The position numbers were made by a program, and so were the translations under genes. From positions 9,148 through 73,147 of the forward strand of contig JBARIW010000039.1 of assembly GCA_049799955.1 (NCBI GenBank): a stretch of DNA of 64,000 nt, written 5' to 3'. The notes beneath the pieces were generated by a model that worked only from the letters and a program-made list of their open reading frames with translations, made no database searches and was not told where the DNA came from. This stretch comes from JBGTFE01 sp049799955 (GTDB lineage: Bacteria > Acidobacteriota > Blastocatellia > Pyrinomonadales > Pyrinomonadaceae). Numbering within the stretch: position 1 is the first letter of the stretch; each line of letters starts with the position of its first letter. Shown here piece by piece: positions 19,301 to 27,207 of the stretch.

Positions 19301-20821
19301 ATATTTGCCTCTTCGACGACCGCTTCAAACGTAACGGTCGCCAATAACTTTATCAGGGACGTTGCAGGTTTCGGATTTGCCGGGGCAACTTCTGCCGATA
19401 ACGGTTATGGAATGATTGTCAACTCGGGCGGAGGATTCAAGATTTATTTCAACTCCATCTATCTTACGACGAACCAGACTGCGGCAGGCAGTATTACCGC
19501 CGCTCTGCTGATTGAAACACCGGTAACAACGGTCGGAGCGCTTGATGTGCGGAATAACATTTTCGCAAATCAGGAAACCATCGGCACACGTTACGGCGTT
19601 TATAATGCGTCCCCGGCGCTGGCAACTGTTTTCTCGACAATCAACAACAACGATTACTTTGCTCAAAACGTCGGATTCCAGACTTCCGCCCGTGCGACGC
19701 TTGCCAACTGGCAGGCGGCGACCGGACAGGATAGCTTGTCTCTGGCAGTTGACCCGCTGTTCGTTTCGACAGCCGATTTGCACCTGCAAGCCGGCAGCCC
19801 GATGCTTGCACAAGGCAACACCGCAACCGGCGTCAACAATGACTTCGACAATGAGCTGCGCGACAACGCGCCCGACATCGGCGCTGATGAAATCATCAGT
19901 GCTCCGAGAACGGGTATAATCCCGTCAGGTACATTCAGCAACGGTAATCTCGGCGGCAGCACGCTTGGCGGAAACATCACTTTCACCGGCAATCTGACGT
20001 TTAACGGACTCGTCAACGGCAGCGGCAATACACTAACTCTCGGATGCGGTGCGACAATAAGCGGCACTGGTCCCGGAAATTATTTTGTCGGACCGGTTCA
20101 TAAAGACTTCTGCGCGCCGGGCTCGTTCACGTTCCCGGTCGGTGATTTACTTCCGTTGCGACAGATAAGTCAACAGCTCGGCGGTCCCGGCTTTACGCCG
20201 CTGACGGCTAACGTTACGGCTCTTGGCATCACTCCGTCGAGCCTGACCGTGAGTGTCTTTAACAACACACTGCTCGGTCTTGACCCGACGAAATCGCTTG
20301 ACCGCAACTGGCTGGTGTTTGAAGCCGGCGATTTGACGGCGGATATTTCGTTTACGTATCTAACAGGCGACGTTAACGGCAACGAGTCGGATTATCGTGT
20401 CTTCAGACGCGGACAGGCAACCAATTCGATGACCAATCTGTGTCCGGGCGCTCCGTGTGTAAATACGGGAACCGATACAGCCGGACCTGTTACAGGTCTT
20501 ACCGAATTCGGACGCTTTTCAGCCGCGGAAAATCTTACTCCGGTGGCGGCATCGGTCGATGTCGGCGGTCGTATTCTGACTTCGGACGGCGTAACCGGAA
20601 TTTCGAAAGTTAAGGTTTATCTGACGGGCGGCAGTCTAACCGCACCGGTTATCGTAAGGACGAATCCTTTCGGATACTACAACTTTGAAGGACTTCAAGC
20701 CGGACAGACATATATCATTTTTGTCGAATCGAAGCGATTTACCTTCAGCACTCCGACAATAGTGGTATCGCCGACGGATAATATCCAGAACCTCGACTTT
20801 ATCGCCGAACCGCTGCAATAA
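16325..20821 (+). CDS. giant secreted beta-helix repeat protein
   Basis: The 1498-residue exported protein starts with a signal peptide (LVKLVFLILAFGISALAQ) and is very rich in Gly, Asn, Thr and Ala. Residues about 25-570 and 690-1180 are two copies of a right-handed beta-helix-like region (NVTIDGDNAGTGG..., VTFDGSLSGGTDRS..., repeated N-N-I and ADIGADE-type units), separated by an Ig-like stretch (TYTTLPNTLSTANRTISATI). A domain with LDRNWLVFEAGDL follows at about 1190-1400, and the last 90 residues (from VDVGGRILTSDG to the end) are the shared C-terminal module. A surface adhesin or carbohydrate-binding role is possible; no catalytic residues were recognised. Confidence 0.82.
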   Translation: MRNIKGLVKLVFLILAFGISALAQNVTVNPGGGSYPTLKDAFDAINAGTHTGGVTVDIVNSTTETAPAVLNSSGAGSASYTSVTIRPTNDAVTVAGATATGRGLIELNGADNVTIDGDNAGTGGTNRNLTLQNTAANTIAFNSVIRIALATTIVTSADNVNIRNLNILGNATGRNTAATASTAGSENASYGVLATGGASTVSATTAPTAISSLTTTIGAGATATNLTIQNNNIQTVARGVAVQGAAATVFPGLLIENNLIGNAAAGAVDQVYSMGVTAQGTNNAIVRGNTVYVESFIGTAVRGLEFGSISATGTTALFENNKVLRVRNNSVSTFGAYGINLGGGNTHTVQNNFVADVRNDQTTGTGAFSTTFGAFGIRVGVGTGHKIYHNSVHLFGALPGVTNTDLTAAITIIATTLTGVDVRNNIFSNQLTGGNPTGTRNVAIQLPTAGTSAMALTLNNNGYYVSSDAQARLAQVGATFGTGEFTVANFNASATTPASNFRSYSSTLSAAGTNDNASFAVTGVPPFVSNTDLHIPNGTTTPLESGGAAVAVAQDIDAQTRNATTPDIGADEFTGIAQDVLAPAITYTTLPNTLSTANRTISATISDNVGVASGGLSPRIYYRKNGGAYFSNQCTLTGGTPQNGTYNCTINYTLVGGVAGGDVIDYFVIAQDTATPTANISSNPAPVAATDVNTVATPPAAPNTYTIAAAAFPASINVGTGETYTSLTNAGGVFAALNAGVLTGNVVVNITTNLTGETGAVALNQLPEEGANPGTYTVTFKPSGAARTITGANANGIIKINGADRVTFDGSLSGGTDRSLSVSATAATGTVFWVTSASATNGALNVTIKNCIIAGNTNTGTIGGILTGSGTVLGNDAESPNNNTSILNNQILRVQNGMYLRGAGALDQNLLVADNTIGSATAADKMSFRGMLVGNHQNFTVRNNTITGVVTAGTSTTVGIFLGIALNTGLVERNSIADVKNTNTSGFGCTGVIFASSTTASNVTVANNFIRDVAGFGFAGATSADNGYGMIVNSGGGFKIYFNSIYLTTNQTAAGSITAALLIETPVTTVGALDVRNNIFANQETIGTRYGVYNASPALATVFSTINNNDYFAQNVGFQTSARATLANWQAATGQDSLSLAVDPLFVSTADLHLQAGSPMLAQGNTATGVNNDFDNELRDNAPDIGADEIISAPRTGIIPSGTFSNGNLGGSTLGGNITFTGNLTFNGLVNGSGNTLTLGCGATISGTGPGNYFVGPVHKDFCAPGSFTFPVGDLLPLRQISQQLGGPGFTPLTANVTALGITPSSLTVSVFNNTLLGLDPTKSLDRNWLVFEAGDLTADISFTYLTGDVNGNESDYRVFRRGQATNSMTNLCPGAPCVNTGTDTAGPVTGLTEFGRFSAAENLTPVAASVDVGGRILTSDGVTGISKVKVYLTGGSLTAPVIVRTNPFGYYNFEGLQAGQTYIIFVESKRFTFSTPTIVVSPTDNIQNLDFIAEPLQ

Positions 20822-20849
20822 CAGGCAAGGCATTAAATGCCATTGGATT

Positions 20850-20888
20850 CGGGCTTCAGATTCAATATCTGAAGTCCGTCTTATTTTA
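20850..20888 (+). terminator. terminator of the giant beta-helix gene
   Basis: A 12-bp stem, CGGGCTTCAGAT with ATCTGAAGTCCG, and a TCTTATTTT tail follow the stop by about 28 bases. An almost identical terminator follows the second giant gene at 25287. Confidence 0.85.
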
Positions 20889-20890
20889 AA

Positions 20891-20940
20891 GGGATGAAGG
20901 ATGAGGGATGAATAAGAAATTGCTTTATTCATCCCTTTAA
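20891..20940. repeat. inverted repeat with GGATGAA words
   Basis: Three heptamers of the GGATGAA/GGATGAG type face a complementary TTCATCC arm across a short spacer. Same architecture as the other heptamer elements. Confidence 0.6.
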
Positions 20941-21080
20941 AACGTGATTACAACCGTCAGAATATCCGAATACAGTCCGATAGGTTTGTTTTCTTTTAGA
21001 TAGATTGCGCGATACTCGCGGTTTTCGAGTTTGCTGCCTTCGAAAGCGGTTTCGTCAATCAAATTGATGCGACAAAAATA
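20937..21080 (-). pseudogene. C-terminal remnant of an unrecognised gene
   Basis: A minus-strand frame of about 47 codons ends at TAA 20937-20939 and has a coding-like composition (INLIDETAFEGSKLENREY, IYLKENKPIGLYSDILTVV). No start codon or ribosome site is found and the frame closes upstream, so it looks like the tail of a deleted gene whose stop now lies inside a repeat element. The family was not recognised. Confidence 0.4.
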
Positions 21081-21120
21081 TTAAATTTCACAAATTTGAC
21101 CTGCATTTGAACCAAATCTC

Positions 21121-21148
21121 TTGACAATAACTTAAATATCCTTATACT
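21121..21148 (+). promoter_or_regulatory. sigma-70 promoter with long leader
   Basis: A consensus -35 TTGACA (21121-21126) and TATACT (21143-21148) are spaced by 16 bases. Transcription would begin near 21156, leaving an untranslated leader of about 285 bases before ATG 21442. Confidence 0.6.
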
Positions 21149-21318
21149 TCACATCATAAGTTCAAACTTAATCAGCGCAATCAATACATATAGAAATCCC
21201 TACATTTTCAGGCAGAGTTTGTCTTGTCTGAGAAAATAAGTTTCAGCTTTTTTACGGAAAACGGAACAAAACACTCGTTGAAACGGCACGGGCAGGTGCG
21301 AAACAACGACCAAAACCT

Positions 21319-21365
21319 CGAAGCATTAAGCCGGGCGTTATCTGGAGGGAGCGTCCGGTGCTTCG
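21319..21365 (+). promoter_or_regulatory. structured hairpin in the 5' leader, class unknown
   Basis: CGAAGCA pairs with TGCTTCG, then after a five-base left bulge CCGGGCG pairs with CGTCCGG, leaving a 14-base loop that contains GGAGGGAG. The 14-bp stem lies in the middle of the long leader of the giant gene at 21442. It matches no riboswitch class I can recognise. The purine-rich loop could base-pair elsewhere in the leader or with an antisense partner. Confidence 0.45.
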
Positions 21366-21441
21366 CGGTTTATATTGATAAAATGTGCATCCTCATTCGT
21401 CTGAAGAGGTCGCCGAAATTAAAAAGAATTGGAGAAGAATT

Positions 21442-24400
21442 ATGAAGTTTTTTACAAAAATCAGTTTGTTGGCAATATTGCTGACGGTCGTTTTTAACCT
21501 GAATACTTTCGCGCAGCTTGAAGCGCGGGAAAGTTCTTTAGGCAAAGCAAAATTACTTACGAGAAAAGGTTCATCCGAAGTTCAGGTGGACAATACGAAG
21601 GAAGCGTTGGAATCTCCGTCAGGCGATGTTGGCTTCGCGCCGGAAGTTTCGGCGGCAACCAATTATGCGTTTGCCACGACGACGACCGGCTCTTTGACCG
21701 ATATGTCAACCGGCACGACGACGCTCGTTGCCGCCGACCAGGACGATACGGCTTCGTCGGTTGTCAATATAGGTTTTGACTTCTATTTTATGGGAGTCCG
21801 CTACACGCAGTTTTCCGCCAATTCGAACGGTTCAATTCGTCTTGGCGGAACGGCGGTTACTAATACCGGATATAATCCGCTCGCCGTGGCAAGTACGCCG
21901 ATTATCACCCCTTACGGCGCTGACCAGCGAACTCTTGCCTCGACCGGCAAGGTTCATTTTAAAGTAACCGGCGCTGCGGGCAGTCGCATTCTGATTGTTG
22001 AATTTCTGAATATGCAGGCGGATTTCAATTCGGGCGGCGCGTCTAATTTAACGTATCAGGCACGTTTGTCTGAAACGACTGGCGTTATCGAATTTGTTTA
22101 CGGCAGTATGACGATGAGCGCGGCGGGCGCGGCTGACGCCAACTCAAACAGCCCGGAATTCGGATTTTCATCGAGCAATACGGCGGGAACAGTCGGTTCA
22201 ATAACTGCGGCGCAATCGGGAACTCCCGCGCCGACATTCGACGGCTCGTCGGCAACGCCTGTCGATAACCTCTATGTTGCGGGAACGATTCCTGTTTTAA
22301 CTTCTGCGACTAACGGCACGCGCAGAACATTCAGCTTTACGCCGCCGATTCCGACCTCGCCGACGGGGCTGACCTTTACGACGGTTACGCAAACAACCTA
22401 CACGCTGAACTGGACGGACGCGCCTGACGAACGCATTTATGCGATTTATCGCTCGACTGACGGCGTTAACTATACCTTTGCAGGAACATCCGCCGAAAAT
22501 GCGACGACATTCAATGCCACTGGTTTAACACCCTCGGTAAATTATTTCTGGCAGGTTTACTCGGTTTCCGAGGGCGCGTTCGGCGCATCACCCTTAACGG
22601 GAAGCCAGACGACAGCGGCAGCCGGAAACGATACGTGCAGCGGCACACCGACTAACTGGACGGCAACGACAAGCTGGGCTGACGGAACAGTTCCGACGAC
22701 CGGCGACAACGTAACAATTCAATCGGGCTGTACGATGATTGTCGATACGGCAACTCCGACCGCGTTGAATCTAACCGTTCAGAGCGGCGGCACTTTGCGT
22801 TATCATCCGACGACGGCTAGCACTTTGACTCTGCTGGGCGATGTTACGGTCGATGCGGGCGGAACCTTTGATGCCGGAACGGGCGTTTTGCAAACACACG
22901 TCTTAAACATCGGCGGAAGCAGCACCGCTTCGGGCGCGGCGGGCAACTTAACCGTCAACGGAACATTTGATATGTTTACGACCGCCAGCGTTACGACCAA
23001 CTTCTTCGGAAGCACAAACGGAACGCTTTCCGGTGCAGGCGCGACTGCCGACTTCTTCGCGATTGTCGGTCAGAAAGGCACTAACCAGACGGCGATTTTA
23101 GATGTAACGCGCGTTATCACTATCGCTTCGCCCAGCGCATCCGGCAGCCGTCTGACCGTCAACGGAGGCACAATCAAAATCTCCAGCGCGACGGTGGCTA
23201 CGCCGTGGTTCGGAACTAACACAATCACCGGAGCTAACGGCAGATTGTGGGTTAATAATGCGGGAGCATCGCTGCAATGCGTCGGCACGGGCGTGAGCGC
23301 TACCGGTTCCGGCTCACCGACATTTACCGGCGGTCTCCGCATCGACAGCGGACTTGTCGGTTATGGTCAGGGCAATAACACTATGACTTTCAGCGCCACG
23401 ACCGGAAGTCTGGTAATGAATGGCGGAACGCTAAATATGTTCGGCGCAATATTGTTTAGCACCGGTTCGAGCTTTACGATGACGGCGGGCGATATGAACA
23501 TTGACCCGCAGAATGTTACCAGTATCGCGGCGACCACAAACCTGCTCAGGTTTACGGGAGCGGTTATCGTTAATGCGAGCGGCGGAACAATGACTATCGT
23601 TGACCCGCACGCGGCGACGGGAACCGGCAAGGCATTTAGTATTAGCGCCGCAAGCGCCGCTGAAAATGCGGGATACAACTTTACCGGCAGCACGCTTCGT
23701 TTGGGCAACGGCGTCAGCACGACCGCCGGAAGCGTCGATGGCTTTGACATTGATACGTGGGTTGGTATTGCTCCCGCTCCTGTTGCTCTGGGTAACGTTA
23801 TAGTTGACAATACGGCGACCAACGCGGCAACCAGATTTGTCAGGTCGCAGACGGTTTCGCCCTTCAACCAGATTTATAACGGCAACCTGACTATCACCGG
23901 TTCGGGAGGAAGCGATTACAGGCTCAACGGCAATATTCTTCAGATTACGGGCAATCTTGTCAATAACGGAGTATTTAACGGTTCAGCCGCAGGCAGTATT
24001 CTCTGGTTTCTCGGCAACGGCGCGGCGCAAACTCATTCAGGAACAGGAACATTTACTGGTCCGATGCCGGTTCTCGTATTTGAAAACGCGCTCGGTGTAA
24101 CGCTTTCCCAATCCGCGCAAACTGTTGCGAGAACTGCCGTGCTGTTTACGGGCAGTGTTACGGGTTCGGGCAAGATAACGCTCGGCAACGGCGACGCAAC
24201 CGTCAGCACGGTTCAGATAGGCAACACGACTACGCCGACAAATGCCGGAAGCTTCGATGCGCCGTTCACATTCAATCTCGGCGCGGGCGGTCAAAGCATT
24301 TCATATCTGCGAACGACTGTTTCGCGCTCGACCGGACCGGAAGTTAATCCGGCGCGAACGCTCGTCAATCTGACTTACGATGATAATGACGCCGCGCCGC

Positions 24401-25248
24401 ATACTTTAACCGTAGCGGGCGGTAATCTGACCGTCGGCGGCACATTGGCGCTGACGAACGGCGTGGTTGTTACAAATGCCGCTAATACGTTGATTCACAC
24501 CGGCGCAACTGCAACACGCACCACCGGCTATGTCGATGGACCGTTGCAGCATAATTTCCCCGCAGCCGCTGCATATACTTACTTCGTGGGACAGAATGGT
24601 TATTCGCCTGTTCTGGCAACTGTATCGGCTTTAGGAGTCGCCGGAGACGGTCTGACTGTTCAGGCAAACGATGCGGGTCTGGGCGGCTTTGACCCGGCGC
24701 ACAGCACCTCGCGTAACTGGCTTGTAATGGAAAATGGCGATGTAACAACTACATTGCAGTTTACATATCTCGACCCGGCGGATGTAAACGGAGTTGAAGC
24801 GGATTACAGGGCATACAAGCGTACAACTGCGGGCGTGATTACAGACGTTTGCGGAGCGCCGTGCGTGAATACAACCAACAATACGGTTACGACACCGAGC
24901 ATAACCGATTTCTCGCGTTGGATAGCAGGCGACGCGAATGCGGCTCTGGTTCCGACGGCGGCAACCGTCAATATCGGCGGTCGCGTAATGATGCCGGACG
25001 GCATAACGGGACTTCCGAGAGCTAAGGTTGTTCTGACCGGCGGCAATTTGACCGAGGCGAGAACGATTACGACCAATCCGTTTGGTTATTATAATTTCGA
25101 TAGTCTTCCGACTGGACAAACCTACGTCCTGACGGTCGGCTCGAAACAATATCGCTTTTCACCTCCGTCGCTGGTTATCACGCCGAGTGATAATATTCAG
25201 AACGCCGACTTTATTGCGAGACCGCCGGTTATTGATGTTATTCAGTAA
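21442..25248 (+). CDS. giant secreted FN3/beta-helix-like repeat protein
   Basis: Start ATG 21442 follows GGAGAAG; an earlier in-frame start at 21385 lacks a ribosome site. The 1268-residue product begins with a signal peptide (FFTKISLLAILLTVVFNLNTFAQ). It then has a beta-rich N-terminal domain (about 70-300), a fibronectin type III-like domain (SPTGLTFTTVTQTTYTLNW ... VNYFWQVYSV), a long Gly/Thr-rich beta-solenoid region, a TSRNWLVMENGDV domain like that of the preceding giant gene, and the shared C-terminal module (NIGGRVMMPDG ... FGYYNFDSLPTGQTYVL ... ADFIARPP). Probably a surface-exposed or secreted structural protein. Confidence 0.82.
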   Translation: MKFFTKISLLAILLTVVFNLNTFAQLEARESSLGKAKLLTRKGSSEVQVDNTKEALESPSGDVGFAPEVSAATNYAFATTTTGSLTDMSTGTTTLVAADQDDTASSVVNIGFDFYFMGVRYTQFSANSNGSIRLGGTAVTNTGYNPLAVASTPIITPYGADQRTLASTGKVHFKVTGAAGSRILIVEFLNMQADFNSGGASNLTYQARLSETTGVIEFVYGSMTMSAAGAADANSNSPEFGFSSSNTAGTVGSITAAQSGTPAPTFDGSSATPVDNLYVAGTIPVLTSATNGTRRTFSFTPPIPTSPTGLTFTTVTQTTYTLNWTDAPDERIYAIYRSTDGVNYTFAGTSAENATTFNATGLTPSVNYFWQVYSVSEGAFGASPLTGSQTTAAAGNDTCSGTPTNWTATTSWADGTVPTTGDNVTIQSGCTMIVDTATPTALNLTVQSGGTLRYHPTTASTLTLLGDVTVDAGGTFDAGTGVLQTHVLNIGGSSTASGAAGNLTVNGTFDMFTTASVTTNFFGSTNGTLSGAGATADFFAIVGQKGTNQTAILDVTRVITIASPSASGSRLTVNGGTIKISSATVATPWFGTNTITGANGRLWVNNAGASLQCVGTGVSATGSGSPTFTGGLRIDSGLVGYGQGNNTMTFSATTGSLVMNGGTLNMFGAILFSTGSSFTMTAGDMNIDPQNVTSIAATTNLLRFTGAVIVNASGGTMTIVDPHAATGTGKAFSISAASAAENAGYNFTGSTLRLGNGVSTTAGSVDGFDIDTWVGIAPAPVALGNVIVDNTATNAATRFVRSQTVSPFNQIYNGNLTITGSGGSDYRLNGNILQITGNLVNNGVFNGSAAGSILWFLGNGAAQTHSGTGTFTGPMPVLVFENALGVTLSQSAQTVARTAVLFTGSVTGSGKITLGNGDATVSTVQIGNTTTPTNAGSFDAPFTFNLGAGGQSISYLRTTVSRSTGPEVNPARTLVNLTYDDNDAAPHTLTVAGGNLTVGGTLALTNGVVVTNAANTLIHTGATATRTTGYVDGPLQHNFPAAAAYTYFVGQNGYSPVLATVSALGVAGDGLTVQANDAGLGGFDPAHSTSRNWLVMENGDVTTTLQFTYLDPADVNGVEADYRAYKRTTAGVITDVCGAPCVNTTNNTVTTPSITDFSRWIAGDANAALVPTAATVNIGGRVMMPDGITGLPRAKVVLTGGNLTEARTITTNPFGYYNFDSLPTGQTYVLTVGSKQYRFSPPSLVITPSDNIQNADFIARPPVIDVIQ

Positions 25249-25286
25249 CTCGACATACTAAGCGTTTCGCATGGTCAATTTGGATT

Positions 25287-25324
25287 CGGACTTCAGATTT
25301 TATATCTGGAGTCCGTCTTATTTT
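25287..25324 (+). terminator. terminator of the second giant gene
   Basis: CGGACTTCAGAT and ATCTGGAGTCCG form a 12-bp stem with one G-T pair, followed by TCTTATTTT. The 49-base block around it is nearly identical to the one after the first giant gene. Confidence 0.85.
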
Positions 25325-25398
25325 AAAGGTCGAATAAATCAGTTTAAGTGTAAATTTAAATTGATATAATATAATCTGTTTTGCAAGAGCTTTAATTT

Positions 25399-26058
25399 AT
25401 GAGATTTGATGAAAGCGTTCCAGCCGCCGACCGGCGAAAAATAAAACAGGCTTTGCAGGATATAAAAGCTTACGGCAACGGGCAGCAGCGCTCGACCGCG
25501 CAGTTTATCGAAGATTCGGAAATCTCGATTCATCTCGGATTTGCGAAAAATGTCGGCGGTTCGGGAAGCATTCTGGTTGACCGGATTATCGCGGCAAACT
25601 GGGCGATTTTGCGCGGCGGATTGACTGCTTTTGAAGCGGCGAAATTTCTCCGCCTGAACATCGCCCGCGAAACGATTGACACGGGCGGTCAGCGCGGCAT
25701 CGAGGGAACATTCGTTCACGAAGGCAAACACGCCCGCGATTTTGCGCTGATGCTGGCGAGTTTTTCCGGCGGCGGAGGTCGGAAGTATTTTAACCCGACG
25801 GCTTTCCAGCGCGAATATTCCGCGCACCTGACCTCGGCTTTTTACCTGATGCGGCGCGGCGGCGAATACACGGCGGAAGGCGTCAGTCTTGGGATTTTGT
25901 TTGAAAACGGCGGGAAAATATGCGTTAACCCGCAGGGAATTCGCGCGCGTCTGGAAAACAATTACGGCTTAACGAGCAACACGCCCGGATACCGTCTGAG
26001 CGAGCTTTCGCACCCGAACTTCGCGCCGCGCGGCACGCGGCTCTGGGGATTATTATAA
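25399..26058 (+). CDS. unrecognised protein with HEXXH motif
   Basis: The 219-residue protein has no signal peptide or membrane segment. Its central motif VHEGKHARDFA (about residues 110-120) fits the HEXXH zinc-protease signature, and a Glu follows some 25 residues on (AFQREYSAHLTSAFYL) that could be a third ligand. Gly-rich segments surround it. I do not recognise the family. A zinc metallopeptidase or a toxin-type zincin are possibilities, both inferred only from the motif. It lies ten bases upstream of the deoxyhypusine-synthase-like gene, on the same strand. Confidence 0.75.
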   Translation: MRFDESVPAADRRKIKQALQDIKAYGNGQQRSTAQFIEDSEISIHLGFAKNVGGSGSILVDRIIAANWAILRGGLTAFEAAKFLRLNIARETIDTGGQRGIEGTFVHEGKHARDFALMLASFSGGGGRKYFNPTAFQREYSAHLTSAFYLMRRGGEYTAEGVSLGILFENGGKICVNPQGIRARLENNYGLTSNTPGYRLSELSHPNFAPRGTRLWGLL

Positions 26059-26068
26059 AATTATAAAA

Positions 26069-27031
26069 ATGTCTATCTACGAAAATTTTCAGCCGATTGA
26101 TTTGGAAAAAATAAATACCTACGAGCTTGCATCGCGCCCGAGCAAGATTACGATTAATAATTTCGCCGCTCCCGTTTCGGAGAACGATTCGCTGAAAACG
26201 TTTCTTGATAAATTGCCCGATATTCTCGCCGTTCAAAATCTCAGGGAAATTGCCAAGCAAATCCGCCGCGCAAAAAAATTAAATAAACCCGTTGTCTGGG
26301 GAATCGGCGGGCATATCGTCAAAACGGGACTTGCGCCGGTGATTATCGATTTGATGAATCGCGGTTTTGTTTCGGCAGTCGTTTCAAACGGCTCGGTTCT
26401 GGTTCACGATACGGAAATCGCGCTGGTCGGTTTTACGTCCGAAGACGTTGACGCGACGCTCGGCAAAGGCGATTTCGGCGCGGCAAGGGAAACCGGAGAG
26501 ATTTTGAACCTCGCGGCAAAACGCGCGCAGGCTGATAAAATCGGTCTTGGCGAATCGATGGGCAGGGAAGTTTCGGAACAAAATCCGCAAAATGAAGACG
26601 TTTCGATGCTTTGTCAAAGCTATAAAAACAAGATTCCGTTCACCGTTCATCTGGCAATCGGCGCTGACATCGGGCATTTTCACGCATCCTGCGACGGCGC
26701 TGCGCTCGGCGCTGCTTCGCACACGGACTTTAAGCTTTTCTGTTCAATCGTCAAACATCTAAACGGCGGCGGAGTTTATCTAAACTTAGGCTCGGCGGTC
26801 GTTTTGCCAGAAATTTTTCTCAAAGCCGTAACGGTCGTCAGAAATCTAGGTTTTCCGCTTGAAGATTTTACGACCGCAAATTTCGATTTCATCCAGCATT
26901 ACCGTCCTTTCACAAACGTTGTCCGCCGCCCGACCGCCGGCGGCGCGGGACGCGGTTTCTCCATAACAGGACACCACGAAATAATGATTCCGCTTCTCGC
27001 CGCGCAGATTTTATGCGGAAAGGATGGATAA
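26069..27031 (+). CDS. deoxyhypusine-synthase-like protein
   Basis: This 320-residue protein has a Rossmann-type core resembling deoxyhypusine synthase: WGIGGHIVKTGLAPVIIDLM (about 77-96), VSNGSVLVHDTEIALVGFTSEDVDATL, IGADIGHFHASCDGAALG, and the C-terminal NLGSAVVLPEIFLKAVTV and GHHEIMIPLL segments. Bacteria lack canonical eIF5A, so bacterial members are thought to act in polyamine metabolism or on unknown substrates. Which applies here cannot be told from sequence. The gene follows the HEXXH gene by ten bases. Confidence 0.78.
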   Translation: MSIYENFQPIDLEKINTYELASRPSKITINNFAAPVSENDSLKTFLDKLPDILAVQNLREIAKQIRRAKKLNKPVVWGIGGHIVKTGLAPVIIDLMNRGFVSAVVSNGSVLVHDTEIALVGFTSEDVDATLGKGDFGAARETGEILNLAAKRAQADKIGLGESMGREVSEQNPQNEDVSMLCQSYKNKIPFTVHLAIGADIGHFHASCDGAALGAASHTDFKLFCSIVKHLNGGGVYLNLGSAVVLPEIFLKAVTVVRNLGFPLEDFTTANFDFIQHYRPFTNVVRRPTAGGAGRGFSITGHHEIMIPLLAAQILCGKDG

Positions 27032-27035
27032 AACC

Positions 27036-27104
27036 GTGATACGTGATACGTAATACGTTTTGATTTTGCTTATCGCGTATTACGTATCACGTATCACGTA
27101 TCAC
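27036..27104. repeat. inverted repeat with GTGATAC words
   Basis: The left arm has three GTGATAC-type heptamers and the right arm three GTATCAC heptamers, with a T-rich loop. It would form a strong hairpin after the deoxyhypusine-synthase-like gene. Confidence 0.8.
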
Positions 27105-27207
27105 AGTTTTATTCTTTCTTGTCACAAACTTCAAACCTGTGGTGTTTTGCTTATAGAACGCACATTCAGCGAAATCTAAAACAACATCTTTGGAGGACTT
27201 TTATACG

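Noticed and set aside
21215..21235. CTGAGA, the TPP-riboswitch box word
   Set aside because: Only the six-base word fits; the second half of the TPP consensus and the pairing around it are missing.
21224..21445. 73-codon frame upstream of the second giant gene
   Set aside because: Lies in the long untranslated leader with no clear ribosome site; the promoter and hairpin explain the region better.
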